A DNA stretch of 64,000 nt from Pseudomonas sp. Irchel 3H7. Lineage in GTDB: Bacteria > Pseudomonadota > Gammaproteobacteria > Pseudomonadales > Pseudomonadaceae. Where the stretch lies: positions 186,001 to 250,000 of the forward strand of contig NZ_FYEA01000005.1 in the NCBI RefSeq assembly GCF_900187605.1, given 5' to 3'. The notes beneath the pieces are model-generated. The model had not been told where the DNA came from and ran no database searches. It was given only the letters and a program-made list of their open reading frames with translations. The position numbers and the translations under genes were made by a program. How positions within the stretch are numbered: position 1 is the stretch's first letter; every line of letters begins with the position of its first letter. Shown one piece after another: positions 11,949 through 21,408 of this stretch.

Positions 11949-13211
11949 ATGCTTGAACTTGTCGCCGCTTTCATCTGCCTCACCACCCTCCTCACCTTCG
12001 TCAACTTCCGCTTCATCGGCCTGCCGCCGACCATCGGCGTGATGGTCACCGCACTGCTGTTCTCGCTGATCCTGCAAGGCCTGAGCGTGCTCGGCTACCC
12101 CGGTCTCGAAGAACGCGTGCAGCAACTGATCGGCCAGATCGACTTCGGCGATCTGCTGATGAACTGGATGCTCTCATTCCTGCTGTTCGCCGGCGCCTTG
12201 CACGTTAACCTCAACGATCTGCGCAGCTACCGCTGGCCCATCGGTCTGTTGGCGACTTTCGGTGTGTTGATTGCCACCACGGTGATCGGCAGCCTCGCCT
12301 ATTACATTTTTGCCCTGTTCGGCTGGCACGTGAGCTTCTTGTACTGCTTGCTGTTCGGCGCGCTGATTTCGCCGACCGACCCGATTGCCGTGCTCGGCGT
12401 GCTGCGTACCGCCAACGCCTCGAAGCCGCTGAAAACCACCATTGTCGGTGAGTCGCTGTTCAACGACGGCACGGCCGTCGTGGTGTTCACCGTGCTGCTG
12501 GGCATCGCCCAACTCGGCGAAACCCCGACCGTCAGCGCCACCGCGATGTTGTTCGTTCATGAAGCCATCGGCGGTGTGCTGTTCGGCGGTCTGATCGGTT
12601 ATCTGGTTTATCGAATGATCAAAAGCGTCGAGCAGCATCAGATCACAGTGATGCTGACCTTGGCGCTGGTCATTGGCGGTTCGGCGATGGCCACCGAGAT
12701 TCACGTTTCCGCGCCGATCGCGATGGTGGTGGCCGGTCTGATCATCGGCAACGTCGGGCGCAATCTGGCGATGAATGACATGACCCGCCGCTATCTCGAC
12801 GGTTTCTGGGAATTGCTCGATGACATGCTCAACGCGCTGTTGTTCGCGCTGATCGGCATGGAACTGTTGCTGCTGCCATTCAACTGGCTGCACATGGCAG
12901 CGGCAGGTTTGCTGGCGGTGGCGATTCTGCTCTCGCGCCTGCTCACCGTAGCACCAGCGATTCTGCTGCTGCGACGCTGGCGGACAGTGCCCGCCGGCAC
13001 CATCCGCATTCTGACCTGGGGCGGCTTGCGCGGCGGTGTTTCGGTGGCACTGGCGCTGGCCCTGCCGCTGGGCCCGGAGCGCGATCTGCTGCTGAGCATC
13101 ACTTACATCGTGGTGCTGTCGTCGATCCTGTTGCAGGGGCTGACCATCGGCAAACTGGTCAAACACGCGACTCGCAACGAGCCGAGTGCTGCGACCGAAA
13201 CCGCACACTGA
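11949..13211 (+). CDS. Na+/H+ antiporter, CPA1/NhaP type
   Basis: A 420-residue membrane protein with about twelve helices. Diagnostic motifs are ALISPTDPIAVLG (the ND/TD-P exchanger signature) and GESLFNDGTAVVVF, which carries the acidic residues used for ion exchange; WGGLRGGVSVALALALP near the C-terminus is also canonical. It exports Na+ or K+ in exchange for protons. The start at 11949 follows AAAGGACCCCGG; a longer in-frame start at 11829 lies inside the repeat element and is rejected. Convergent with the LysR gene. Confidence 0.93.
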   Translation: MLELVAAFICLTTLLTFVNFRFIGLPPTIGVMVTALLFSLILQGLSVLGYPGLEERVQQLIGQIDFGDLLMNWMLSFLLFAGALHVNLNDLRSYRWPIGLLATFGVLIATTVIGSLAYYIFALFGWHVSFLYCLLFGALISPTDPIAVLGVLRTANASKPLKTTIVGESLFNDGTAVVVFTVLLGIAQLGETPTVSATAMLFVHEAIGGVLFGGLIGYLVYRMIKSVEQHQITVMLTLALVIGGSAMATEIHVSAPIAMVVAGLIIGNVGRNLAMNDMTRRYLDGFWELLDDMLNALLFALIGMELLLLPFNWLHMAAAGLLAVAILLSRLLTVAPAILLLRRWRTVPAGTIRILTWGGLRGGVSVALALALPLGPERDLLLSITYIVVLSSILLQGLTIGKLVKHATRNEPSAATETAH

Positions 13212-13242
13212 CACATCACTGCGGCGCCGTCGTGGAGTACTT

Positions 13243-14106
13243 TCATGACGGATCGCAGAGTAATTCGAGCAGATGTCGCATCGCCAACGGGCGGTGCGGC
13301 GTCGAGCTGTGCATCACCACCAGTTCCCGCGAATAACGCTGCTCCTTTTCCACCGGCAGGACATACATTCCGTCCAGCGCCATCCCGGCCCATTGCGGCA
13401 CCAGTGACACTCCCATCCCCTGATTGACGAGCATGACGATGGTTTCCAGCGCATCCAGTTCACACAGCAAATTCGGCTCGATCGCCTGCTCGTCGAGGTA
13501 GCGCTGTGCAATCTGCCCGCCCCATGAACGCGCGTCGTAACGTATGAATGGACCTGCACGCAGCAATGTTTCCAGCGATTGCCCGGTGTGCGTGGCCGGA
13601 GCAACCAGAACCAACGGCTCGATCTTAAGCACGGTCAGCGCCAGAGCCTTGGGTGGCTGAAATGGTGGCCTGACCAGAATCGCCGCATCCAGTTCGCCCG
13701 CCAGCACTTTTTCGTAAAGGCTTTTTGAATCCCCGGGCGTGATCTTCAGCTTCAACGCCGGCGCCGAAAATGCCAATCGCTCGATCAACCCCGGCAACAC
13801 ACCCGTCAACGCCGTCGAGATCGCGCCAATCTTCACCTCTCCCGTCAGAGCATCGTGGTTCAGATCGTTTTGCAACGCCTGCGCCTGTTCGATGATCGCC
13901 CTGATTTGCGGCAGCACCTGCAGACAGAGATCCGATGGCCGTACGGCATGCGCGGTGCGCACCAACAAGGCATAACCCAGTGACCGTTCGAGTGCCTGAA
14001 CTCGCTGACTGATCGCCGCCGCCGTGCGGTTTTCGCGGCGAGCGGCGGCCGCAATCGAACCGGTTTCAACTACTGCGATCAGGCTTTGAAGAAAGCGCAC
14101 GTCCAT
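13243..14106 (-). CDS. LysR-family transcriptional regulator
   Basis: A 287-residue LTTR. Residues 1-60 are the winged helix-turn-helix (FLQSLIAVVETGSIAAAARR, then ISQRVQALERSLGYALL); the remainder is a periplasmic-binding-protein-like effector domain. It diverges from the VOC protein and the symporter at 14.2-15.9 kb, the usual arrangement of an LTTR with its targets. The effector is unknown; a carboxylate or amino acid taken up by the neighbouring symporter is plausible. Confidence 0.93.
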   Translation of the reverse strand: MDVRFLQSLIAVVETGSIAAAARRENRTAAAISQRVQALERSLGYALLVRTAHAVRPSDLCLQVLPQIRAIIEQAQALQNDLNHDALTGEVKIGAISTALTGVLPGLIERLAFSAPALKLKITPGDSKSLYEKVLAGELDAAILVRPPFQPPKALALTVLKIEPLVLVAPATHTGQSLETLLRAGPFIRYDARSWGGQIAQRYLDEQAIEPNLLCELDALETIVMLVNQGMGVSLVPQWAGMALDGMYVLPVEKEQRYSRELVVMHSSTPHRPLAMRHLLELLCDPS

Positions 14107-14197
14107 AAGTTTTCCTTTCGCTCAGAACAAGACGAAGCCGTTTTGCCCCGCCGCATGGCCTGTTTACCCTGAGTGCTCCTTCACTCAGGGCTATCAC

Positions 14198-14611
14198 ATG
14201 AACAGACCTTTTCACGCTGCATACCATGTTTGCGACCTGGAACAGACGCGGACTTTTTATCGAGATGTGTTGGGCTGCACTGAAGGCCGCAGTACAGAGA
14301 CGTGGGTCGACTTCGACTTTTTCGGCAATCAACTCTCGCTGCACCTGGGCAAACCCTTCGCGACAACCCGCACCGGGCAGGTCGGCGAGCACAAGGTGCT
14401 GATGCCACACCTCGGTGTGGTGCTACCGCTAGAGGAATGGCTGGAACTGGCCGAGCGGCTGAACCGCCTGGGCACTCACTTTGAAATCCCACCGGTGATT
14501 CGTTTCGCCGGCGAAGCGGGCGAGCAACGCACGATGTTCTTCCTTGACCCCAGCGGCAACCCGATCGAAGTCAAAGGCTTCAAGGACTTCAACGGTCTGT
14601 TTGCGCATTGA
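14198..14611 (+). CDS. VOC (glyoxalase/dioxygenase) family protein
   Basis: A 137-residue single-domain vicinal-oxygen-chelate protein. It starts with a metal-ligand His motif (FHAAYHVCDLEQTRTFYRDVLG), continues with the paired strand containing HLGVVL, and ends DPSGNPIEVKGFKD with the usual Glu ligand. The family includes dioxygenases and isomerases; the reaction cannot be read. It is 37 bp upstream of the symporter and divergent from the LysR regulator, so it probably acts on the compound the symporter imports. Confidence 0.88.
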   Translation: MNRPFHAAYHVCDLEQTRTFYRDVLGCTEGRSTETWVDFDFFGNQLSLHLGKPFATTRTGQVGEHKVLMPHLGVVLPLEEWLELAERLNRLGTHFEIPPVIRFAGEAGEQRTMFFLDPSGNPIEVKGFKDFNGLFAH

Positions 14612-14648
14612 TTCCAACCCCAACAAACACAATAAAAAGGGGCACAGC

Positions 14649-15938
14649 ATGAGTAGCAAAACATCCACCAGCCTGGTCACTCGCATCATGATCGGGCTCG
14701 CCGCCGGGGTCGTCGTCGGCATCCTCCTCAACCAGTTTCCCGAACACAAAGCCTGGTTTATCGACAACCTGCTGCAACCGGCGGGCGACCTGTTTATCAG
14801 GCTGATGAAAATGATCGTCGTACCGCTGGTCTTTGCCTGCATGGTCGTTGGCATTGCCGGCGCGGGCAGTACCAAGGCCTTGGGACGGGTCGGGATAAAA
14901 ACACTGGTGTATTTTTTCACGATCACCAGCATCGCCATCGTCTTCGGGCTGATCATCGGCAATGTATTCCAGCCCGGCGCTGGCGCGGATTTCAGCAGCA
15001 CCTTGCAAGCACCGGTCACCGGCCTGGCCACTACGGGTGAAACGCAGAACCTGGGTCGAACCTTGGTCAACATCGTCCCGGACAACATCGTATTGGCCAT
15101 GTCGCAGGGCAAACTGCTGTCGGTGTTGTTCTTTGCCATCCTGTTCGGCTGCGCCTTGTCGATGCTGCCCGAGCAACAGAAGGCGCCGCTGATCGCGGTG
15201 ATGCAGGCGGTTTCCGACACCATGTTCAAAGTCACGCATCTGGTCATGCACTATTCGCCGATCGGTATTTTCGGCCTGATCGGCGTGACTGTAGCCAGCT
15301 TTGGCCTGAGCGCCTTACTGCCACTGGCCAAGCTGATCGGCATCACTTATGTGGCGGTGTTGCTGTTCGCATTGTGCGTGCTGGGTTTGGTGGCGCGAAT
15401 GGCCGGGATCCGTTTTTTCCACCTTATCCGCGAAATACGCAGTGAACTACTGCTGGCCTACAGCAGCGCTGCTTCGGCCACGGTGATGCCGCAGTTGATC
15501 GAAAAAATGGAACGCTATGGAGCGCCGCGCCCGATTACCAGCATGGTCATTCCGCTGGGCTACTCGTTCAACCTCGACGGCGCATCACTGTTTGCAGGGC
15601 TGGGCACATTGTTCATCGCTCAGGCTTATGGCATTGACCTGGGTCTGGCAGATCAGGCGATGCTGGTGCTGATCATGGTGCTGACATCCAAAGGCGCGGC
15701 GGGCGTGCCGGGCTTCATGTTCATCATTCTGACGGCAACGCTGACCGCCGCCGGATTGCCAGTGGAAGGCGTGGCGATCATCGCTGGCGTTTACCGGTTG
15801 ATGGACATGCCGGTGACTGCGCTGAACGTGTTGGGCAACGCGCTGGCGCCGCTGGTCATTGCACGTTGGGAAGGCCAGCTCAAGGCGCCTGAAAGCGAGC
15901 CGGCCGCGTCACCGGTCAGCCCGCCGTTCAACGCCTGA
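14649..15938 (+). CDS. Dicarboxylate/amino acid:cation symporter (DAACS family)
   Basis: A 429-residue inner-membrane secondary transporter. Family hallmarks seen are the early MIVVPLVFACMVVGIAGAGS segment, the serine-rich loop AYSSAASATVMPQLI, and GYSFNLDGASLFAGLGTLFIAQ near the substrate site. It takes up C4-dicarboxylates, glutamate/aspartate or similar with H+ or Na+; GltP- and DctA-type members cannot be separated by eye. The ATG at 14649 follows AAAAGGGGCACAGC; a start at 14544 would overlap the VOC gene. The stop is 2 bp from that of the convergent FNT gene. Confidence 0.92.
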   Translation: MSSKTSTSLVTRIMIGLAAGVVVGILLNQFPEHKAWFIDNLLQPAGDLFIRLMKMIVVPLVFACMVVGIAGAGSTKALGRVGIKTLVYFFTITSIAIVFGLIIGNVFQPGAGADFSSTLQAPVTGLATTGETQNLGRTLVNIVPDNIVLAMSQGKLLSVLFFAILFGCALSMLPEQQKAPLIAVMQAVSDTMFKVTHLVMHYSPIGIFGLIGVTVASFGLSALLPLAKLIGITYVAVLLFALCVLGLVARMAGIRFFHLIREIRSELLLAYSSAASATVMPQLIEKMERYGAPRPITSMVIPLGYSFNLDGASLFAGLGTLFIAQAYGIDLGLADQAMLVLIMVLTSKGAAGVPGFMFIILTATLTAAGLPVEGVAIIAGVYRLMDMPVTALNVLGNALAPLVIARWEGQLKAPESEPAASPVSPPFNA

Positions 15939-15940
15939 AA

Positions 15941-16837
15941 CTATCGGCTTTTGCTGTCTGAATCATCCTCGCGGGATTCGCCAGAGGCGGGTTTATCCGT
16001 CTTTGGCGCGCCGCTCTCGCTGCGAATCTGCGCATGGCTGATCAGCGCAAAGATAAAGCTGCCACCAATGATGTTCCCCGCCAGCGTCGGCCCGGCGAAG
16101 ACCATCCAGAAATCACTCCACGGCAACTCGCCGGCGAACACCAGATATGACACCTCCGCCGAACCCACCACGATGTGAGTGAAGTCGCCGAGCGCCATCA
16201 GGTAGGTGATGAGGATAATGATCCACATCTTCGCGCTCTCCATGGACGGAATCATCCAGACCATAGTGGCGATCATCCAGCCGGAAACGATGCCCTTGGC
16301 GAACATCTGGCTGGCGTGGTTTTCCATGACCTTGCGGCCGATTTCGAGAAAGGCGTGGTCAGTCTTGGTGTCGAAGATCGGCAGTTCGAGCATCACGTAC
16401 GCGACCAGAATCGTGCCGCACAGGTTGCCGACCAGCACCACCGTCCACAGGCGGATCAGCCGGCCGAAGTTTTGCAGGGTCGGCTTGGTCATGACCGGCA
16501 GCACGGCAGTCAGGGTGTTTTCGGTGAACAGTTGCTGACGGGCGAGGATCACCGCGAGAAAACCTGCGCAGTAACCGAAGCTGGCGATCACCTTGAATTC
16601 GTCACCGTCGGGCAGGCGCGAGTTGAGCAGGCCCATGCCCATCAATGACAAGCCCATGGTCAGCCCGGCCGCCAGCGCCGACCACCACAGCGCGGCGATG
16701 CTGCGCTCCAGTTCCTGATCGCCTTGGCTGCGGATGATTTCGTGCAGAACGGCCGCGCGGGGCGGCTGGTTTTTCTCGACTTCGTGTTGCTCTTTGGCCG
16801 AGAGATCGGGGGTCTTGCCGTCGGTGGGAGTGGTCAT
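15941..16837 (-). CDS. Formate/nitrite transporter (FNT) family protein
   Basis: A 298-residue protein. About 45 hydrophilic residues precede six membrane helices typical of FocA/NirC pentameric channels, and a hydrophilic tail rich in Ser/Asp/Glu follows. Segments such as AAGLTMGLSLMGMGLL and GVAGNIIGGSF-like GPTLAGNIIGGSFIFA fit the family. The long N-terminus resembles the YfdC subgroup, whose substrate is uncertain. No formate or nitrite enzyme genes are nearby. Confidence 0.88.
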   Translation of the reverse strand: MTTPTDGKTPDLSAKEQHEVEKNQPPRAAVLHEIIRSQGDQELERSIAALWWSALAAGLTMGLSLMGMGLLNSRLPDGDEFKVIASFGYCAGFLAVILARQQLFTENTLTAVLPVMTKPTLQNFGRLIRLWTVVLVGNLCGTILVAYVMLELPIFDTKTDHAFLEIGRKVMENHASQMFAKGIVSGWMIATMVWMIPSMESAKMWIIILITYLMALGDFTHIVVGSAEVSYLVFAGELPWSDFWMVFAGPTLAGNIIGGSFIFALISHAQIRSESGAPKTDKPASGESREDDSDSKSR

Positions 16838-16915
16838 GGCGTGGGAACCGTGGGGGTGGTGTTTACCTACGACCCTTGAGGCTTGGAATACGTTCTGTGA
16901 GCGCCACGCTAATAG

Positions 16916-17014
16916 TGTAGGAGCTGCCGAAGGCTCGGGCCGCGATCGGACGATCTTTTGATCTTGCCTCTATAAAACAAGATCAAAAGATCGCAGCCTG
17001 AGGCAGCTCCTACA
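16916..17014. repeat. Paired REP near the thioesterase 3' end
   Basis: GTAGGAGCTGCCGAAGGCTC and the inverted GATCGCAGCCTGAGGCAGCTCC arms flank a central GATCTTTTGATC/GATCAAAAGATC pair. The doublet sits between the FNT gene promoter region and the thioesterase stop. Confidence 0.85.
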
Positions 17015-17023
17015 GAGCTCGCA

Positions 17024-17431
17024 TTACTCGCTGACTAACTCATCTTCCTGGAACTGGTCTTTGACGTACTTGATTTCAGTGCGCCCGTGCGGTGCCGGCA
17101 AACCGTCTTCACCGAGGTTCACAAAAACCATCTTCTCAACGGTGAGAATGCTCTTGCGAGTGATCTTGTTGCGCACTTCGCACGTCAGGGTGATCGAGGT
17201 GCGGCCGAATTCGGTGGCGGTAATGCCCAGTTCGATGATGTCGCCCTGGCGCGAGGCGCTGACGAAGTTGATTTCGGAAATGTACTTGGTCACCACGCGC
17301 TGATTGCCCAACTGCACAATGGCGTAAATCGCCGCTTCCTCGTCGATCCAGCGCAGCAGGCTGCCGCCGAACAGGGTGCCGTTGGGGTTGAGGTCTTCGG
17401 GTTTTACCCATTTGCGGGTGTGGAAATTCAT
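17024..17431 (-). CDS. Acyl-CoA thioesterase, hotdog fold
   Basis: A 135-residue single hotdog-domain thioesterase hydrolysing acyl-CoA esters. The active-site helix reads NPNGTLFGGSLLRWIDEEAAIYA, with the Asp/Glu pair typical of the YciA/BACH group. The ATG at 17431 has AGGAG 6 nt upstream and is favoured over a start at 17533, which would add 34 residues not seen in the family. It diverges from ahcY; the ahcY promoter lies between. Confidence 0.92.
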   Translation of the reverse strand: MNFHTRKWVKPEDLNPNGTLFGGSLLRWIDEEAAIYAIVQLGNQRVVTKYISEINFVSASRQGDIIELGITATEFGRTSITLTCEVRNKITRKSILTVEKMVFVNLGEDGLPAPHGRTEIKYVKDQFQEDELVSE

Positions 17432-17551
17432 CTTCACTCCTGAGTGTCTTGCCGAACGATGGACGGTATCTTGGCAGACTGAGCGGTCAGGCTCCATGCG
17501 GCTTCGACTATGGTCGTCATTAACGATCTTCATCTGGCCGACAGAAACCCT

Positions 17552-19162
<1,611 letters not shown>

Positions 19163-19177
19163 TTGGCTGAGCGTCGA

Positions 19178-19201
19178 CGCGGTGTGCCTGGCGCACCGCG
19201 T
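19178..19201 (+). other. Hairpin after ahcY
   Basis: ACGCGGTGTGC and GCGCACCGCG form a GC-rich stem with one G-T pair, 15 bp past the ahcY stop. No T-run follows, so it may stabilise the ahcY transcript 3' end and not terminate. Confidence 0.4.
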
Positions 19202-19229
19202 TGCCTGACTGGCGCTGCTGACCGCTCTG

Positions 19230-19296
19230 TGTAGGAGCTGCCGCAGGCTGCGATCTTATGATCTGCAAAGATCGCAGCCTGCGGCAGCTCCTACAG
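19230..19296. repeat. Paired REP between ahcY and metF
   Basis: GTAGGAGCTGCCGCAGGCTG and the inverted CAGCCTGCGGCAGCTCCTAC flank the GATC-rich centre. It lies within the putative ahcY-metF transcript and would form a long hairpin there. Confidence 0.9.
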
Positions 19297-19335
19297 GGTG
19301 CAGCGTCCGGCTTACGTGTTTCCAAGGGTATGACC

Positions 19336-20181
19336 ATGTCCCAAGACCGTCGCTACAGCTTCGAGTTCTTCCCGACCAAGACCGATGCTGGGCATGAAAA
19401 ACTGCTCGCCACTGCCCGTCAGCTGGCCACATACAATCCTGACTTCTTTTCCTGCACCTATGGCGCTGGTGGTTCGACCCGTGATCGCACCCTCAACACC
19501 GTTCTGCAACTGGAAAGCGAAGTCAAAGTACCGGCCGCACCGCACCTGTCGTGCGTCGGCGACAGCAAGGACGACCTGCGCGGCCTGCTGAACGAGTACA
19601 AGGCTGCCGGCATCAAGCGCATCGTCGCCCTGCGTGGTGACCTGCCGTCTGGTATGGGCATGACCAGCGGCGAGCTGCGTCACGCCAATGAACTGGTTGA
19701 ATTCATTCGTGAAGAAACCGGTGATCATTTCCACATCGAAGTCGCTGCGTACCCGGAGATGCATCCGCAAGCACGCAACTACGAAGACGATCTCGCCAAC
19801 TTCGTGCGCAAGGCCCGTGCCGGCGCCGACAGCGCAATCACCCAGTACTTCTTCAACGCCGACAGCTACTTCTATTTCGTCGACCGTTTGCAGGCGCAGG
19901 GTGTCGATCTGCCAATCGTTCCGGGGATCATGCCGATCACCAACTACAGCAAACTCGCGCGCTTCTCCGATGCCTGCGGTGCGGAAATCCCGCGCTGGAT
20001 CCGCAAGCAACTGGAAGCCTACGGCGATGACACACAAAGCATTCAGCGCTTTGGTGAGCAAGTCGTCAGCGAGATGTGCGAACGCCTGTTGCAGGGCGGC
20101 GCGCCGGGGCTGCACTTCTATTCCATGAACCAGGCTGAGCCGAGTCTGGCGATCTGGAATAACCTGAAGTTGCCGCGTTGA
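19336..20181 (+). CDS. metF: 5,10-methylenetetrahydrofolate reductase
   Basis: A 281-residue FAD enzyme reducing methylene-THF to methyl-THF for methionine synthesis. Visible are YSFEFFPTKTDAGHEKL at the start, CTYGAGGSTRDRT, IVALRGDLPSG, and EVAAYPEMHPQA, all typical of MetF. The ATG at 19336 has AAGGG 7 nt upstream; an ATG two codons earlier is too close to that site. It follows ahcY by 173 bp, a gap filled by a REP doublet, so the two are probably one transcription unit regenerating methionine from SAH. Confidence 0.97.
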   Translation: MSQDRRYSFEFFPTKTDAGHEKLLATARQLATYNPDFFSCTYGAGGSTRDRTLNTVLQLESEVKVPAAPHLSCVGDSKDDLRGLLNEYKAAGIKRIVALRGDLPSGMGMTSGELRHANELVEFIREETGDHFHIEVAAYPEMHPQARNYEDDLANFVRKARAGADSAITQYFFNADSYFYFVDRLQAQGVDLPIVPGIMPITNYSKLARFSDACGAEIPRWIRKQLEAYGDDTQSIQRFGEQVVSEMCERLLQGGAPGLHFYSMNQAEPSLAIWNNLKLPR

Positions 20182-20216
20182 AACAGCGGCAAGCTTCAAG
20201 CTGAAAGCAACAAGCA

Positions 20217-20299
20217 AGATCAAAAGATCGCAGCCTTCGGCAGCTCCTACACAGGATTTAATTACACCTGTAGGAGCTGCCGAAGGCTGCGATCTTTTG
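20217..20299. repeat. Paired REP after metF
   Basis: AGATCAAAAGATCGCAGCC...GGCAGCTCC and its inverted copy TAGGAGCTGCCGAAGGCTGC...ATCTTTTG flank a short AT-rich centre. It separates metF from the binding-protein gene. Confidence 0.9.
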
Positions 20300-20373
20300 C
20301 TTTTAAATCCCCGAATTAGAGCTTGTGCAGGCACTTTCTGGCTCTTTCGCGTTTCTCGTCGTAATCTCAAGCC

Positions 20374-21186
20374 ATGCCTTTGATCACGCAGTTATTCGCC
20401 GTGCTGGTTTTTGCTTGCCTGAGCTTCGCCGCTCGAGGCGAGAAGTTGCGTATTGTCACCGAGCCGTGGGCGCCTTACGTCTATGAAGAGAACGGTAAGA
20501 ACCTCGGACTGGATTACGAAACCACGGCCATCGTCTTCAAACGGCTGGGCATAGAAGTCGAATGGCAATTCCTGCCGTGGAAGCGTTGCCTGTCGATGCT
20601 TGAAACCGGCCTTGCCGATGGCGCGCTGGATATCTTCCATAGCGATGAGCGCGACGCCACCCTGCTCTACCCGAGCGAGCCGCTGTCGGACGTCGAATTC
20701 GTGATGTTTTACGCCAACGACCGGCCGCACCCGTTCAGCAAACTCGAAGAACTCAAAGGCCTGACCATCGGCACCTCGCCGGGTTATCTCTATAGCCCAG
20801 ACTTCAGCGAATCAACATTGTTTACCCGTGAACCGGCCCCGACCCACGAAGCCAACTTCGGCAAACTGGTGCGCGGTCGCATTGACTTGCTGATCACTGA
20901 CCGTCGCGTCGGTCAGCATTTGCTCGATGAGCTGAATATTCGCGATCAAATCACCGAAAACCCGACGGTTATTAGCCGTCAGAGCCAGTTTCTCGCGGTT
21001 CGACGCAATGCCGGCATGGATTTGCTGGTGCAGCGGTTTGGCGCCGAGCTCAAGCGATTCAAGCGCGAACCGGCCTACGCCGAGCTGAGCGCACGCTACG
21101 GCGCCGCCCCCGCCAGCAGCCCATCAATGAATTCAGCCACGGCCAGCGGCAAAACCGTTGAGCAGCAGGAAAGCAGCGCGCAGTGA
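20374..21186 (+). CDS. Periplasmic substrate-binding protein, amino-acid ABC type (PBPb)
   Basis: A 270-residue secreted protein. The signal peptide is residues 1-22 (LFAVLVFACLSFAARG). The mature part is a bacterial family 3 solute-binding fold (LRIVTEPWAPYVYEENGKNLGLDYE at the start; GTSPGYLY and LITDRRVGQHLL later). No permease or ATPase is nearby, as is common for the orphan PBPb proteins of Pseudomonas, so ligand and partner are unknown. The last 25 residues are low-complexity Ser/Ala-rich. Confidence 0.85.
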   Translation: MPLITQLFAVLVFACLSFAARGEKLRIVTEPWAPYVYEENGKNLGLDYETTAIVFKRLGIEVEWQFLPWKRCLSMLETGLADGALDIFHSDERDATLLYPSEPLSDVEFVMFYANDRPHPFSKLEELKGLTIGTSPGYLYSPDFSESTLFTREPAPTHEANFGKLVRGRIDLLITDRRVGQHLLDELNIRDQITENPTVISRQSQFLAVRRNAGMDLLVQRFGAELKRFKREPAYAELSARYGAAPASSPSMNSATASGKTVEQQESSAQ

Positions 21187-21192
21187 TTGCTC

Positions 21193-21201
21193 TGTTATAC
21201 T
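21193..21201 (+). promoter_or_regulatory. Extended -10 promoter candidate for rhlE
   Basis: TGTTATACT is an extended -10 (TGn-TATACT) just after the stop of the upstream gene. No good -35 is visible. Start would be near 21208, giving a GC-rich leader of about 200 nt before rhlE. Confidence 0.45.
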
Positions 21202-21408
21202 CCGGCGTTCCCGCCAGGCTCACGCCCGGACGCCCGGAACCGTAACAGGCCTCTCGACCCGCTACAGCGCAGCTTTGCAGCCCGCGCGAGCGCTCCAGAC
21301 GTGCCTTCGGAACCGCAGCAGGACCGGACGGGATTGCGTCCTCTTAAACGTGATTCGCGCCAGGCAAGACTCCCATTGGGCCAAGCCCTAACTAAAACAG
21401 GATTACTC

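Noticed and set aside
14544..14648. Extended start for the symporter at 14544
   Set aside because: It would overlap the VOC gene by 68 bp in another frame; the ATG at 14649 has a ribosome-binding site and starts the conserved region.
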